A stretch of DNA of 64,000 nucleotides, taken from an uncultured Kiritimatiellota bacterium (GTDB lineage: Bacteria; Verrucomicrobiota; Kiritimatiellia; RFP12; UBA1067). Under the pieces are notes generated by a model, which saw nothing but the letters and a program-made list of their open reading frames with translations, had not been told where the DNA came from and did no database searches. The position numbers and the translations under genes were made by a program. Location: positions 1-64,000 of the forward strand of contig CAKTYZ010000010.1 of NCBI GenBank assembly GCA_934635225.1, in the 5' to 3' direction. Positions 49,847-60,200 of the stretch are shown here, piece after piece (within the stretch, counting starts at the first letter, position 1; each line of letters begins with the position of its first letter).

Positions 49847-52309
49847 TTAGCGGACAATGACCATGAAACGCGGCTTTTCGAGATAAACGCCGTCTTCCGC
49901 CGTCGAGAGCAGCCATCGCGTCTCCTTCAGCGCGTCGGACGCGACGAACGCGTTGTCGGGCCGCTCCGCCGCCGTCGCCCAAGACAGGATCTTGAATTTC
50001 GCGCCCTTGCCGTGCAACATCTCCAAAGCATCCGGCGAGACATCGACCGTGACCGCGCTGCCCTTCTCGCCAAAGCCAAGCGAACAGCCCGCCTCGACCG
50101 TCAGCGGCTGGCCTGGCGCGAGGTCGCCCGCGCGCAGCGTCCACCCGTTGGACGCGACGTGTACCGCGCCGTTGCGGATCGTCGGCGAACCCGCCAGCGA
50201 CGGGACCTCCAGCGGCGTCTTCTCGACCGCCGTGTCGCCGAGGTCGAAGACCGTTCCCGCCGCGAACGCGACGCCGCCCGCGAAGCTGGCGCGGCAACGG
50301 CTCTCGTCCATCGTCCAGCGCAGAAGAGTTCCGTCGGGCGTGTCCAGCTTGGCATAGTCCGCCGTATTCGTCGTGCAGCGGCCCTGCCAGTCCACGCCGA
50401 TGCCGAAGTTCTCCGGCCAGATCAGTTCCCCGTCAACCTTTGCCTCGCATGGGCCGCAAAGCGAGTTCCAGGAGTTGGACATGTGGATGCGCAACCGGTG
50501 CCAGCCCGCCTTCATCGTGACGCGCGGCGCAATGCCGAGCCGCTGCCAGTTCCCGATCTTCACGGTGCCCGGAAGATATCTCTGCTCGTCGTTGTCCGTG
50601 ACCTTCGCGACCGGCGTGTCGTCGATCCACACGCAAACGTAGCGCGTCACGCAAGTGATGAAATTGAACGTGACGTCTTCGCCCACATCCCCCGGAATGC
50701 GGAGATAGCCCTCATAGACATGGCTCTGATTGTAGGAAGGGTCACCATCCTTTCCGCTCCCGTAGTTCGTCCAAGGCTTGTACGCCATGGAGAGCGTCGG
50801 GTCGAGCCCCAGATAGTTCTCGTCTTTCTGCGTCACGGCATAGTCGGTCGTCGACGTCTTCCACCAGCGCTTCAGGCCGCCGACGGTCTTGCTCGACGGG
50901 ACAAGCCGCAGCGTGCCGCCCTGCACGTCCGCCAGTTCCGAGAACGCAAGCGGCACCGCGAGGACGCACGCCCCCGCCCCCGTCTTCGTGAGGCCCTTCG
51001 CCGTCAGCGCGTTCATCAGGGCGGGCAGGTTGTCCAGCACCTCGCCACGGTCCTTGACGACGAGCGACGGCAACGCGTAGTCTCGCTCGCCATGGATGGG
51101 GTTGTTCAGGCGGAGGATGGCGTTGTCGAGCGTGATGGGACCGCCTTCGACAGGCGCCGCGCCGCTCGCGAGGAGCGACAGGCCGCCGCCCAGCGAGCCA
51201 TCGTCATTCGGCACGCCACGCACCGCAACGCCGCCGGAAAAGCTGTTGTCCTTGTTGGACAGGCGCAGCCAGCCATTTGAGATGATGGTCTCGGGCGAGG
51301 CCGCGAAGCCGCCCGCGCCGCTGACGACGCCATCGAACGCTATCCCCGTCGCCTCGCTTCTGAGGCCGAACTTCACGACCGCAGGATCGTTCAGCATGAC
51401 CGCGCCGGCAAAGCGGTTGCGGTCATTCCGGAGGCTGTCGCCTTTCTTGTCCAGGACCGGGCACCCGTTGTTCACCTCGATAAGCGACGTTCCCGAGAAA
51501 ACGAGCGAGGCCAGACAGTCTGGTCCAAACGCCGAGGCCACCTTGTTCTCCCCGCCGCCGAAATTGTAGAGCACAAGCCTCGAGTCCTCGAAGCGAAAGG
51601 TCGAGCCGTCGAACGGCAGTGTCGTGTCGGACAAATGAAGGCAGCCTTTCTTCGCATCGATGTCCACGCCATTCCAGTCGCCACCCCATGCCTGCACGAT
51701 GCCGAATGTCGCGTTCGTGACCGTCAGCGTCAGCCCGGTCGCGGCCTTGTTCAGGACGGAATAGCGAAACTGCATCTCTCTTCCGTCCGGCGACGACACC
51801 ACGGCGTTGTCCGCCAATGTGATCGTCCGCGCGAAATTCTCCGTCTGCACGCGACTGTCGATCACGCCCTTTCCCTCAAAGCCGCTCCCCGACAAAGAAA
51901 CTTTCATGTTCACGGGCACGCACGGCAAATCCCGAACGGCCCAAGAGTTCGGACGAAACACATGGTTCTGCAAAGATCCTCCGTCGATGACAAGGCTCGA
52001 CACGCGACGGACCGTGGAGGTGTCGCCAAGGCCCCCAAGCTCCTTGAGCTGGAAGACGCCCTTCGAGAGACGGACGTCGCCCGTGAACGCGGCAAAGGCC
52101 TTCGTGCCGACGACCGTGCCTTCGCCAGTCAGGTAAAGGCAAGTCTCGCCGAGACGCGCCGCGTCTTCGGCCGTCAGCGTGTAGGTTTCGCCTTTCGCCA
52201 CGACCAGTTCGTTCGTGAGGTCACCCGTCTGCCATGTCGCAGCCGACAAGCCAAACGGGACGGTCATCCCCAGCGCGACGGACACCACGGGCGCAAGGAA
52301 GCGACTCAT
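49847..52309 (-). CDS. Secreted beta-solenoid protein with hydrophobic-Arg C-terminus and G13 tract at its start
   Basis: The start at MSRFLAPVVSVALGM (52309) gives a signal peptide ending near GLSA and 820 residues. The body has irregular beta-solenoid repeats (for example GAVMLNDPAVVKFGL, ISNGWLRLSNKDNSFSGGV) of the autotransporter-associated type, with a PA14-like insert near 480-640 (DVTFNFITCVTRYVCVWIDD). It ends KPRFMVIVR and stop. Thirteen G residues and a T stand directly before the ATG. An in-frame upstream ATG (52381) reads through the tract, so changes in its length would shift that frame. The GH2-like gene follows 18 nt later. Confidence 0.72.
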   Translation of the reverse strand: MSRFLAPVVSVALGMTVPFGLSAATWQTGDLTNELVVAKGETYTLTAEDAARLGETCLYLTGEGTVVGTKAFAAFTGDVRLSKGVFQLKELGGLGDTSTVRRVSSLVIDGGSLQNHVFRPNSWAVRDLPCVPVNMKVSLSGSGFEGKGVIDSRVQTENFARTITLADNAVVSSPDGREMQFRYSVLNKAATGLTLTVTNATFGIVQAWGGDWNGVDIDAKKGCLHLSDTTLPFDGSTFRFEDSRLVLYNFGGGENKVASAFGPDCLASLVFSGTSLIEVNNGCPVLDKKGDSLRNDRNRFAGAVMLNDPAVVKFGLRSEATGIAFDGVVSGAGGFAASPETIISNGWLRLSNKDNSFSGGVAVRGVPNDDGSLGGGLSLLASGAAPVEGGPITLDNAILRLNNPIHGERDYALPSLVVKDRGEVLDNLPALMNALTAKGLTKTGAGACVLAVPLAFSELADVQGGTLRLVPSSKTVGGLKRWWKTSTTDYAVTQKDENYLGLDPTLSMAYKPWTNYGSGKDGDPSYNQSHVYEGYLRIPGDVGEDVTFNFITCVTRYVCVWIDDTPVAKVTDNDEQRYLPGTVKIGNWQRLGIAPRVTMKAGWHRLRIHMSNSWNSLCGPCEAKVDGELIWPENFGIGVDWQGRCTTNTADYAKLDTPDGTLLRWTMDESRCRASFAGGVAFAAGTVFDLGDTAVEKTPLEVPSLAGSPTIRNGAVHVASNGWTLRAGDLAPGQPLTVEAGCSLGFGEKGSAVTVDVSPDALEMLHGKGAKFKILSWATAAERPDNAFVASDALKETRWLLSTAEDGVYLEKPRFMVIVR

Positions 52310-52310
52310 A

Positions 52311-52323
52311 CCCCCCCCCCCCC
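52311..52323 (-). repeat. G13 homopolymer at the start of a surface-protein gene
   Basis: Thirteen C on the plus strand (13 G in the mRNA) end one base before the ATG at 52309. This is the only internal run of this length noticed. The tract replaces a normal ribosome-binding site, and with 13 G the upstream ATG at 52381 is in frame with the main gene (V-R-G-G-G-G-M). Confidence 0.9.
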
Positions 52324-52491
52324 TGACGGGTTTTCTGAAAGAAGCGCCCAAGAGACCAGCCTCGTATGTCCGTATGCTCATGTTTAGGTCCAATCTGTGG
52401 AAATCTGGCGAGAGGTCTCGCCTCAAGGGCGGTCTGACACGGACCGCAGAAACCTCTCGACGAACAACGTCCCGCCATCTGTTTTGAGATA

Positions 52492-52521
52492 AGTATACCA
52501 TATTCCGACAGACTGCCGCAA
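52492..52521 (-). promoter_or_regulatory. Promoter of the solenoid-GH2 operon
   Basis: TTGCGG (52516-52521), 18 nt ending TGG, TATACT (52492-52497) on the minus strand. The leader to 52309 would be about 175 nt, unusually long here. It contains an alternative ATG (52381). The gap 52310-52639 holds this leader and promoter only; nothing else was recognised. Confidence 0.6.
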
Positions 52522-52639
52522 GCGTCGTCGAATCCGAGGGTGCACACCAAACGGCAACGTCTGACGGGGCGGCTAATGATTCAGGGCGAGGCATCCGTCC
52601 GACGCCCCGCCCTGAATCAAGACCGCCTCTTGACGGCGA

Positions 52640-54160
52640 TCAGACGACGATGTCCCAACCGCGATAGTCCGGACGCTTGAGGGAAATGCCCTTCGAGTTG
52701 TCGCCGACAATCTCCATCTTGACAGGATCCCAGTCAAAGCCCGCGTCGTACTGGTACGACAGGTTGCACAGAAGGCAGAGAACGCCGCTGCGACCGCCGA
52801 CCTCGGCAGGGGAGACCGTCATCCGGCGCGTCTCCATGCATTCGCAGAAGTTCTGGACCTGATTGACGCTCTTGTAGAGCTGAACCGGGGCCTTCGCCAG
52901 CTTGTAGTGCGCGATGAGCGTCTTCAGGGCCTTCGCCAGGACATTGTCCTTTTTCGCGGAGGAATCCGTGCCGTAGTCCTTGCCGACGGAAGCCGCAACG
53001 ACCTTGTCCGGCATGAACGTCATCTTCTGAAGCGCGTCGCGGATCTCCGCCGTCGGCTTGACGAGCCCCGTGCCTTCCCACACGGCGATCTTGCCGCGAT
53101 TGACCGCGACAATCCCCTTCGTGCCGTAGAAGACCGTGCCCCAGACGCCAAACGGGCCGTGATAGAGCTCAATGTCGGAACCGTCCTTCTTCGACTTGAA
53201 GAGCATCTTCATGCCGAACTGGCGACGACCGCCATGGAAGAGGTCCGTCGAATACGGCTCGTCGGAGCGGACGATCTTGTACGGACCCGAATCGTCCATG
53301 TCCATGCCCCACTGCGCGATGTCGAGGTGATGCGCACCCCAGTCGCCGTTGTAGCCCGTGCCGATGTCGTCGTCGAAACGCCAGAACATCGGATAGAACT
53401 TGTTCACGCCGCGCGGCGCAAGCTGGTCCGAATAAGGACGCCACTTCGCCGGCCCGAGCCACATGTTCCAGTCGACCTCGGGGTTCGGCGCACCTTCGTC
53501 CGCCGCGTTCTCCGGCACGTCAAAGAAGCGGACGGGATGTGACGGACCGCCCAGCTTCTGACCGCCGCGGCCGTAGTTCGCATCCACGTACTTGAGATCG
53601 CCGATGTAGCCGTTGCGGACAATCATGCACGCCGCGCGGAACTCGGAGACCTTCGCCCAGCTGCGCTGCATCGAGCCGGTCTGGAAGACGCGGTCGTACT
53701 TCTTCTGCGCGGCGATGAGCTTCTTCGCCTCGTCAACCGTGAACGTCAGCGGCTTCTCGCAATAGACGTCCTTGCCGTGCTTCATCGCCTCGACGGACAT
53801 GTAGGCGTGCCAGTGGTCCGGTGCTCCGATGCAGACCGCGTCAATCGAAGGGTCCTTGAGGACGTCGCGGAAGTCGGCATACGTCTTGCACGCCGTGTCC
53901 TTGTAATGGGCATCGACGCGCTTCTTCGCGTCGGCGAGACGGACCGCATCGCAGTCGCAGACCGCCGTGACCCGGACGTTCTCCTGCTTCAGGAACTGCG
54001 GCAGAAGCGCGGTGCGCCCCTGGATGCCGATGCCGATCATGGCGACGGCGCGTTTCTCGCCTGGCTTCAGCGGCCGAAGCCCCATTTTGTTCGTGGCGCA
54101 ACCGGCCAGCGTTGCCGCAGCGGCGCTGCCGAAAAGGAAGTGACGACGATTGAGGTTCAT
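52640..54160 (-). CDS. Tat-exported Gfo/Idh/MocA-family oxidoreductase (second copy)
   Basis: The 506-residue protein begins with a Tat signal (LNRRHFLFGSAAAATLAGC) with a lipobox-like LAGC. The Rossmann part is VAMIGIGIQGRTALLPQF, followed by VTAVCDCD, GAPDHWHAYMSVEAMKHG and VYCEKPLTFTVDEAKK (the catalytic EKP Lys about 145). It differs from the copy at 11742-13325 but shares export and length, so it probably oxidises another glycoside or sugar in the envelope. It is a single gene with its own promoter (54201-54229). Confidence 0.87.
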   Translation of the reverse strand: MNLNRRHFLFGSAAAATLAGCATNKMGLRPLKPGEKRAVAMIGIGIQGRTALLPQFLKQENVRVTAVCDCDAVRLADAKKRVDAHYKDTACKTYADFRDVLKDPSIDAVCIGAPDHWHAYMSVEAMKHGKDVYCEKPLTFTVDEAKKLIAAQKKYDRVFQTGSMQRSWAKVSEFRAACMIVRNGYIGDLKYVDANYGRGGQKLGGPSHPVRFFDVPENAADEGAPNPEVDWNMWLGPAKWRPYSDQLAPRGVNKFYPMFWRFDDDIGTGYNGDWGAHHLDIAQWGMDMDDSGPYKIVRSDEPYSTDLFHGGRRQFGMKMLFKSKKDGSDIELYHGPFGVWGTVFYGTKGIVAVNRGKIAVWEGTGLVKPTAEIRDALQKMTFMPDKVVAASVGKDYGTDSSAKKDNVLAKALKTLIAHYKLAKAPVQLYKSVNQVQNFCECMETRRMTVSPAEVGGRSGVLCLLCNLSYQYDAGFDWDPVKMEIVGDNSKGISLKRPDYRGWDIVV

Positions 54161-54200
54161 TGTTTGTGGATTCCTTTATAGTAATACCAATGTGAAGTAC

Positions 54201-54229
54201 AGTATATCATTTTTCGCCCGGACTTGGAA
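54201..54229 (-). promoter_or_regulatory. Promoter of the second exported oxidoreductase
   Basis: TTCCAA (54224-54229), 17 nt ending TGA, TATACT (54201-54206) on the minus strand, about 34 nt before the start at 54160. Confidence 0.55.
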
Positions 54230-54255
54230 CAGGCGAGGACAAACGAAGGGCCGTC

Positions 54256-56436
54256 TCACGAAACATGGAGGACGCGTTCCTTGATCTCCTGCGTGCGGCC
54301 CTGATTCCAGAACTGCGAGCCGATGTAGCCGCAGGTGCGCCGCGCGACGTTGAGCTTCGACTCGTCCGAGTTGCCGCACTTCGGGCAGCGCCAGACGAGC
54401 TTGCCGCCCTCGTCCTTGACGATTTCGATCTCACCGTCGAACCCGCACACCTGGCAGTAGTCGCTCTTCGTGTTGAGCTCGGCGTACATGATGTGGTCGT
54501 AAATGTACTTCATGATCGCGAGGACGGCCGGCAGGTTGTTCTGCATGTTCGGCACCTCGACGTAGCTGATCGCCCCGCCCGGCGAGAGCTTTTGGAACTT
54601 CGACTCGATCTCGAGCTTCTTGAACGCGTCGATCGGCTCCGTGACGTGGATGTGGTACGAGTTCGTGATGTAGTTGCGGTCGGTCACGCCCTTGACGATG
54701 CCGAAGCGCTTCTGCAGGCACTTCGCGAACTTGTACGTCGTCGATTCGAGCGGCGTGCCGTAGAGCGAGTAGTCGATGTTCTCGGCCGCCTTCCACTTCG
54801 CCGTGTACTCGTTGAGCTTCCGCATGATCTCCAGCCCAAGGACCTCGCCGTCGGGCTCGGTGAGCTTCTTGCCGATGAGCGCGTAGACGCACTCCCAGAG
54901 GCCCGCGTAGCCGAGCGAGATCGTCGAGTAGCCGCCGTGCAGGTACCGGTCGATCGGCGTCCCCTTCGGCAGGCGCGTCAGGGCCCCGTACTGCCAGAGG
55001 ATCGGCGCGGCGTCCGAGAGCGTGCCCGTCAGGCGCTCGTGGCGGCACTGGAGCGCCTTGTGGCAGAGCTCGCAGCGCTCGCCGAGGATGTCCCAGAACG
55101 CGGCAAGGTCGCCGTGCGCGGAGAGGGCCGCGTCCACGAGGTTGATCGTGACGACGCCCTGGTTGAACCGGCCGTAGTACTTCGGGCGGCCGTCCTCATC
55201 GACGTACGGCGTCAGGAACGAGCGGCAGCCCATGCACGTGTAGACGTTGCCGTTGCCCTTCCTGTCGATCTTGTACTCGAGCATCTTCTTCGCCGAGATG
55301 TAGTCGGGAACCATGCGCTTGGCCGTGCACTTCGCGGCAAGCTCGGTCAGGTACCAGTACGGCGCGTCCTCCGTGATGTTGTCGGGCTCGAGGACGTAGA
55401 TGAGCTTCGGGAAGGCCGGCGTCACGTAGACGCCCTGCTCGTTCTTCACGCCGAGAATCCGCTCGTTCAAGACCTCCTCGATGATGATCGCGAGATCCTT
55501 CTTCTCCTGCTCGCTGCGGGCCTCGCCGAGGTACATGTAGACGGTCACGAACGGAGCCTGGCCGTTCGTCGTCATGAGCGTGACGACCTGGTACTGGATC
55601 GTCTGCACGCCCTTCTCGATCTCCTTGCGGACGCGCCGCTCGACGATCGCGTCGAACTTCGCCTGCGCCATCTCGACGCCCGCCTCCGCGCACTCGGCCG
55701 CGAGCCCCCGACGAATCGCCTGCCGCGAGACGTCCACGAACGGCGCGAGGTGCGTGAGCGAGATCGACTGGCCGCCGTACTGGTTCGAGGCGACCTGCGC
55801 GATGATCTGGGTGGCGATGTTGCACGCCGTCGAGAAGCTCTTCGGCTTCTCGATCATCGTCCCGGAGATGACCGTCCCGTTCTGCAGCATGTCCTCGAGG
55901 TTCACGAGGTCGCAGTTGTGCATGTGCTGCGCGTAGTAGTCCATGTCATGGAAGTGGATGATCCCCTCATGGTGCGCCTGCACGACGTCCGGCGGCAGCA
56001 GGAGACGAGCCGAGACGTCCTTCGACACCTCACCCGCCATGTAGTCGCGCTGGACGGAGTTGATCGTCGGGTTCTTGTTCGAGTTCTCCTGCTTGACGTC
56101 CTCGTTGTTGCACTCGATGAGCGAGAGGATCGCGCCGTCCGTCGTGTTCGCCTTGCGGGCGAGCTCGCGGCGGTAGCGGTAGACGATGTACCTCTTCGCG
56201 ATCTCGTGCGAGCCCATCTCCATGATCTTGTTCTCGACGACGTCCTGCACCTCCTCGACCGTCATCGCCCGGTCGCGCGCGGCGCAGACGCCAGCGACCT
56301 CCTCCGCGATGAGCTTGATGCGGCCCTCGCTCATCGCGTCCTTGTAGTCGACGGCGTTGTTCGCCTTGCGGATCGCGTTCTCGATCTTCGAGATGTCGAA
56401 CTCCCTCTCCTCGCCCGATCGCTTGATGATCTTCAT
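54256..56436 (-). CDS. nrdD: Anaerobic (class III) ribonucleoside-triphosphate reductase
   Basis: The 726-residue protein makes deoxyribonucleotides without oxygen. An ATP-cone lies at about 1-95 (MKIIKRSGEEREFDISKIENA-type start). The core has HFHDMDYYAQHMHNCDLVN. Near the end come the zinc Cys pairs CQVC and CPKC and the glycyl-radical loop RTCGYIGSQFWNQGR (radical Gly about 703). The activating enzyme NrdG is not next to it and was not found in the window. Two NrdR-like boxes lie upstream (56499-56547), suggesting repression when deoxynucleotides are plentiful. Confidence 0.95.
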   Translation of the reverse strand: MKIIKRSGEEREFDISKIENAIRKANNAVDYKDAMSEGRIKLIAEEVAGVCAARDRAMTVEEVQDVVENKIMEMGSHEIAKRYIVYRYRRELARKANTTDGAILSLIECNNEDVKQENSNKNPTINSVQRDYMAGEVSKDVSARLLLPPDVVQAHHEGIIHFHDMDYYAQHMHNCDLVNLEDMLQNGTVISGTMIEKPKSFSTACNIATQIIAQVASNQYGGQSISLTHLAPFVDVSRQAIRRGLAAECAEAGVEMAQAKFDAIVERRVRKEIEKGVQTIQYQVVTLMTTNGQAPFVTVYMYLGEARSEQEKKDLAIIIEEVLNERILGVKNEQGVYVTPAFPKLIYVLEPDNITEDAPYWYLTELAAKCTAKRMVPDYISAKKMLEYKIDRKGNGNVYTCMGCRSFLTPYVDEDGRPKYYGRFNQGVVTINLVDAALSAHGDLAAFWDILGERCELCHKALQCRHERLTGTLSDAAPILWQYGALTRLPKGTPIDRYLHGGYSTISLGYAGLWECVYALIGKKLTEPDGEVLGLEIMRKLNEYTAKWKAAENIDYSLYGTPLESTTYKFAKCLQKRFGIVKGVTDRNYITNSYHIHVTEPIDAFKKLEIESKFQKLSPGGAISYVEVPNMQNNLPAVLAIMKYIYDHIMYAELNTKSDYCQVCGFDGEIEIVKDEGGKLVWRCPKCGNSDESKLNVARRTCGYIGSQFWNQGRTQEIKERVLHVS

Positions 56437-56498
56437 CGGATTTTCCTCTCTTTCCGTTTCGTTAGATGGTTGTCGGAAACTGCCTTCTCCTGTCTTTT

Positions 56499-56547
56499 AC
56501 ACTTCCTATTGTGGTGGACACTTGACATGATACACTAAATGTAGTGT
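56499..56547 (-). promoter_or_regulatory. Pair of NrdR-like boxes upstream of nrdD
   Basis: The box at 56532-56547 (ACACTAAATGTAGTGT) matches the NrdR consensus acaCwAtATaTwGtgt at 14 of 16 positions. A weaker box at 56499-56514 (ACACTTCCTATTGTGG) matches at 11. Their starts are 33 bp apart, about three helical turns, as usual for NrdR pairs. No nrdR gene is in the window. Confidence 0.7.
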
Positions 56548-56650
56548 TTCAGCAAGGGGGAAGATATCAACAACTATCAACAGGTAGTAGGAAGACGGAC
56601 GGGGCACCACTATCGGTTGTGTTTCGCCAACGCCGCCGCGCACAGTCCGG

Positions 56651-56690
56651 AAAAAACAACGAGGCGCGGGCTCAGGGAAGCCCGCGCCTC
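56651..56690 (-). terminator. Intrinsic terminator of the HU gene
   Basis: A perfect 11-bp stem (56661-56671 with 56680-56690, GAGGCGCGGGC) with an 8-nt loop is followed on the minus strand by GTTGTTTTTT. It lies 34 nt after the HU stop. Confidence 0.9.
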
Positions 56691-56723
56691 AATGAATGCG
56701 CGTCTGTCAAGCCGCGCTTCGCC

Positions 56724-57035
56724 TTACTTCTTCGGCGGGACAAGCGCGTCCTTCGCCGCCTTGGCGAGACGGAACTTCGCGACCTTGCACGCGGGCTTCT
56801 TCTTCTCTTCGCCCGTCTGCGGATTACGAACCATGCGCGCACCCTGCTTCTTGATCAGGAGCTTGCCAAGACCGGGGATGACCCAGCCCTTCTCATTCTG
56901 GCGGGCACCTTCGTACGCAAGCTCGAGGAGCTTCTCGTAAACGGCAACAGCCTGCTTCTTGCTGATTTCGCCGGCTTCGGCGAGGGCGACCATGATGCCA
57001 CTCTTCGTTGTCGGGACGAGTTGTTTCTTAGCCAT
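56724..57035 (-). CDS. HU-family DNA-binding protein
   Basis: The 103-residue protein is a histone-like HU/IHF relative: KSGIMVALAEAGEISKKQAV for the helical half, then WVIPGLGKLLIKKQGARM and the DNA-gripping arm MVRNPQTGEEKKKPACKV. HU bends and compacts DNA and helps replication and regulation. The Lys-rich end (KDALVPPKK) is typical. It forms a single-gene unit between its own promoter (57095-57123) and terminator (56651-56690). Confidence 0.92.
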   Translation of the reverse strand: MAKKQLVPTTKSGIMVALAEAGEISKKQAVAVYEKLLELAYEGARQNEKGWVIPGLGKLLIKKQGARMVRNPQTGEEKKKPACKVAKFRLAKAAKDALVPPKK

Positions 57036-57094
57036 TATCTTGATCCTTCTTGTTTAGTGTTCACGAGAAAACCCTTTCCTCGCGTTCTGTGCGT

Positions 57095-57123
57095 AATATA
57101 CCAATATTTTTAGGGGTGCGCAA
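57095..57123 (-). promoter_or_regulatory. Promoter of the HU gene
   Basis: TTGCGC (57118-57123), 17 nt ending TGG, TATATT (57095-57100) on the minus strand, about 52 nt before the start at 57035. Confidence 0.65.
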
Positions 57124-57206
57124 GGGGTAATGTGAAAAAAAGCCAACAAAACCCCCTTGTGACGGTCCCTCAGGCGAACGCCGGCTCCTTTCGCCTCATC
57201 TTTTCC

Positions 57207-60200
57207 TCACCTGTAGAGGCGGATGCCGTTCGCCGGAAGCGGCGCATCCGCAGACTCGTCGCCGGACAGGCCGGCCGCCTGCCGAGACAGTCTGCCGTCG
57301 ATCCAAAGCGACAGACGCACGGGCACCGAGCCCAGATTCCATGTCAGTACGCCGACTGAACCGTCCGAGCCTCGATACCGCTTTGCCAACACGTTTCCGG
57401 GCGACCGGACCCGAACGCCTCGCACGTCTTCAAAGCGCCCTTCCAGCAAAAGCGCGGCAAAGCGTTTCTGGAAAGCATTCGCCTGACGAAGATACTCCGC
57501 CGACTCGCACAGGTTCATGTTCTGCATCCGCGCGAGATCGGACGGCGAGCAGATTTTCTCATAGTCCTCCCTTGCGGGAATCTTGCCTTCCAGCGCGTAA
57601 CTGCGGTCCGGCGCGTATCGAAGCTCGATGTCGTGACGCAACCCGTACAGGAGCGTCCAGTTGACCATCGTTCGATCTGCGAGCGGAGACGGCACGCGAA
57701 CCGTCGTCACGGTCTCGGGGAACGTCAGGCGATAGAGTTCCGGAAAGACCGTGTTCACGCCAGGGTCGGCGCGAAAGCGCGCGTCAGCCGTGGACACGAA
57801 CGCCCGCGTCCACGCATCAGCCCCCTTCGTAAAGGCGGGCTCCCACGAAAGGCGCGTCTGAAAGCAGCCCGTCTCACAGCCATGGAAACAGTCGATGACA
57901 CCGTCAATCGTATCATGCAGGCCCTCCGTCATCAGAGCGAAGGACGGATTCCGGCGCGCGACCGCCGCACGGATCTGGCGCAGGAATCCGGGCCGTTCGG
58001 ACTCGTAGCTGTTCGCCGGGACAGGATGCCCGTGCCCCGCGCCATAGCAAAGCCACGGGCGCGTCATGCCGAGCTGATCGTAGAGAATGCCATCTGCGCC
58101 GAAGTCACAGGCCTGTTCGGCAAGCGCACGCATCTGCCGCGCCCAAGCCGGAGCGTGGAGACAGCCCAGCGCAAAGGCATACTTCGGAATGTCTTTGTAC
58201 TTCGGATAATGCTGGAGATGCCGGTCGCCTGAACGATCCTCAAGCGCAATCCGATGTCCGTCCGTCCGCCAGAAGTCCGTCCCGTCGACCTGCTGGAGCT
58301 GTCCGTTCGCATACAGGCACACGCGCTTGCCTCGGCGGTGCGCCGTTCGGATCGCCGCCTTCAGCCCTTCGACGCCGCCCATCTCGTCACTGGCGCGATA
58401 CTCCGGGTAGAGATGGTCATGCCCGCCCTCGGTCCAGCCGAAGAGACCGATCATGTCCAGACCGTTCGCATCGGCGATGTCGCAGATTCGCGCCATGTCG
58501 CCATACGGCCAGATGACCTCGCCGTTTTGCTGACGCAAAATGACAAGCAGCCACCCCGACACGCGGCGAATCCATTCGGCCGGCTCGACCGGACGGCGGA
58601 CAGAATCCCGCCACGCGCGATAGAATCCCGTCGCCACGCGCCAATCGCCATCGAACCGTCGGCAGACCGTCGTCGCCACGGTCTGCGTCGCACCTGGCTC
58701 GATCGGCACCCGATGCACCGCACGCGCACGGAAGGACCCGCCCTTTTGCGAAAGCTCAAAGCGGACAACGGCCCCCGTCGAGTCGTGTTGCCCGAGATAG
58801 ACACCCTGCGCATCATCCGCCAAGACGACAAACGGCATGGTCAGTCCCATGGCGCCCGGATACCAGCCCGTGCCGAAGAACACCTCGCCATCCGTCGCCT
58901 GAAACCACTGCGCGTCCTGCCATTTCGACGGATCGTACGACTTCTTCTCCCGCAGACGTGCAGAAGCGCGGACGGGGTTCACGCGCTTGCCAAGACCTTC
59001 TGGCACATACAGCGATTGACGGTCCGCATGCACGCCCGACAGCCCGTACGTACACCCCGCGAATCCGATGACACGCCATTGGCACGCATGATTCTCAATG
59101 CGCACGGTCCCCTCGAAACCACCGTCCGCAACGGACGCATAGGACGTTTCGACAGCTATTTTCCACCGGTTCGTGCCGTCCGTCAGCGATTCGCAGCGCG
59201 CACGCAGCGGCTCGTCAACGGCAAAGGCCTGCCGACGCCCTTGCACGACGCACATCGCCGAGCGCGCGCCGTTCGTCTCATCGGTGCGCTCCAGCGTGAC
59301 CGTCCAATCCGTCGGTGCGGGACGCACGCACGGCGATTCCTTCACGGGACGCGCATATGAAGCCCCCTCAAAGACCACGGCCGACGGCAAGCGGCTCGGC
59401 GTCCAGCGCAGTCGTCCGCCCGAACAGGCCAAGGCCGACTGTCGGCCCATGAGATCAACCCAAAAAGCCGCCTTCGCGTCCGTCTCAAGTTCCAGTGCAG
59501 ACGGCTTCGGCGCGGCATCCCACCCCGCGACAACGACGCGCGACGTCTCGCCCGTGCGTCTCTGTCCCTGCAGCCGATAGATTCGACGATAATCCATGCG
59601 CTCAAGAGGCCTCTCGCCCTGGAGCCCCCCGATCAGCCGCTCCAGCGCGGCGAACGCCACGAAGGACGGCCGCGGCTCGAACGCCCGCGTCAAGAGCCCG
59701 TAGCCACGCTCAACCGCATCGCCCCCGCAGCTCCGAAGGTTGTACCAAATGTAGTCCGAAGACCCCATGGCTTGGGCATGGAGGACCTTCTTCCAGACCG
59801 TGGCCGCCACACACGTCTCCGTCGCCCGTCCCGACGTGTGGGACGACTCGTCCGAATACCACGGGACGCCCTCCAGCCCAAGCCGTTCGCGGTCTGGAAA
59901 GAAGTGCGCATCCAATTGGCGTTCGTAAAAGCCAAACGGTCCGTGAATGTGCACGACGTGCCGGTCGTAGCTGCCGAACGCCCCCTTCAGGAAACGCTCA
60001 ACGCCCGCCCGACGCGCCGCGTCCCCATAGGAATCTCCCGTACAGAACCCACCGTGGATGACGCAGGCGTGGGGACAGACCCCCTTGATCGCCGCGTAAG
60101 CCGTCTTCTGAAGTTCAATCGCCTCTTCCGGCGTCAGGACGCCGCGAAAGAACAGGTTGTCCCACTCGTTTCCAATTTCATAATAGTCAATTCGCCCACC

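Noticed and set aside
46772..51280. A 1502-codon open frame on the plus strand
   Set aside because: It lies antisense to the GH2-like and solenoid genes, which have signal peptides, domains and shared tails. Its product is Arg-rich with no recognisable domain, as expected for a GC-rich antisense shadow.
54265..56538. A 757-codon plus-strand frame opposite nrdD
   Set aside because: NrdD is unmistakable on the other strand; the antisense product is made of Arg, Leu, Asp and Val runs only.
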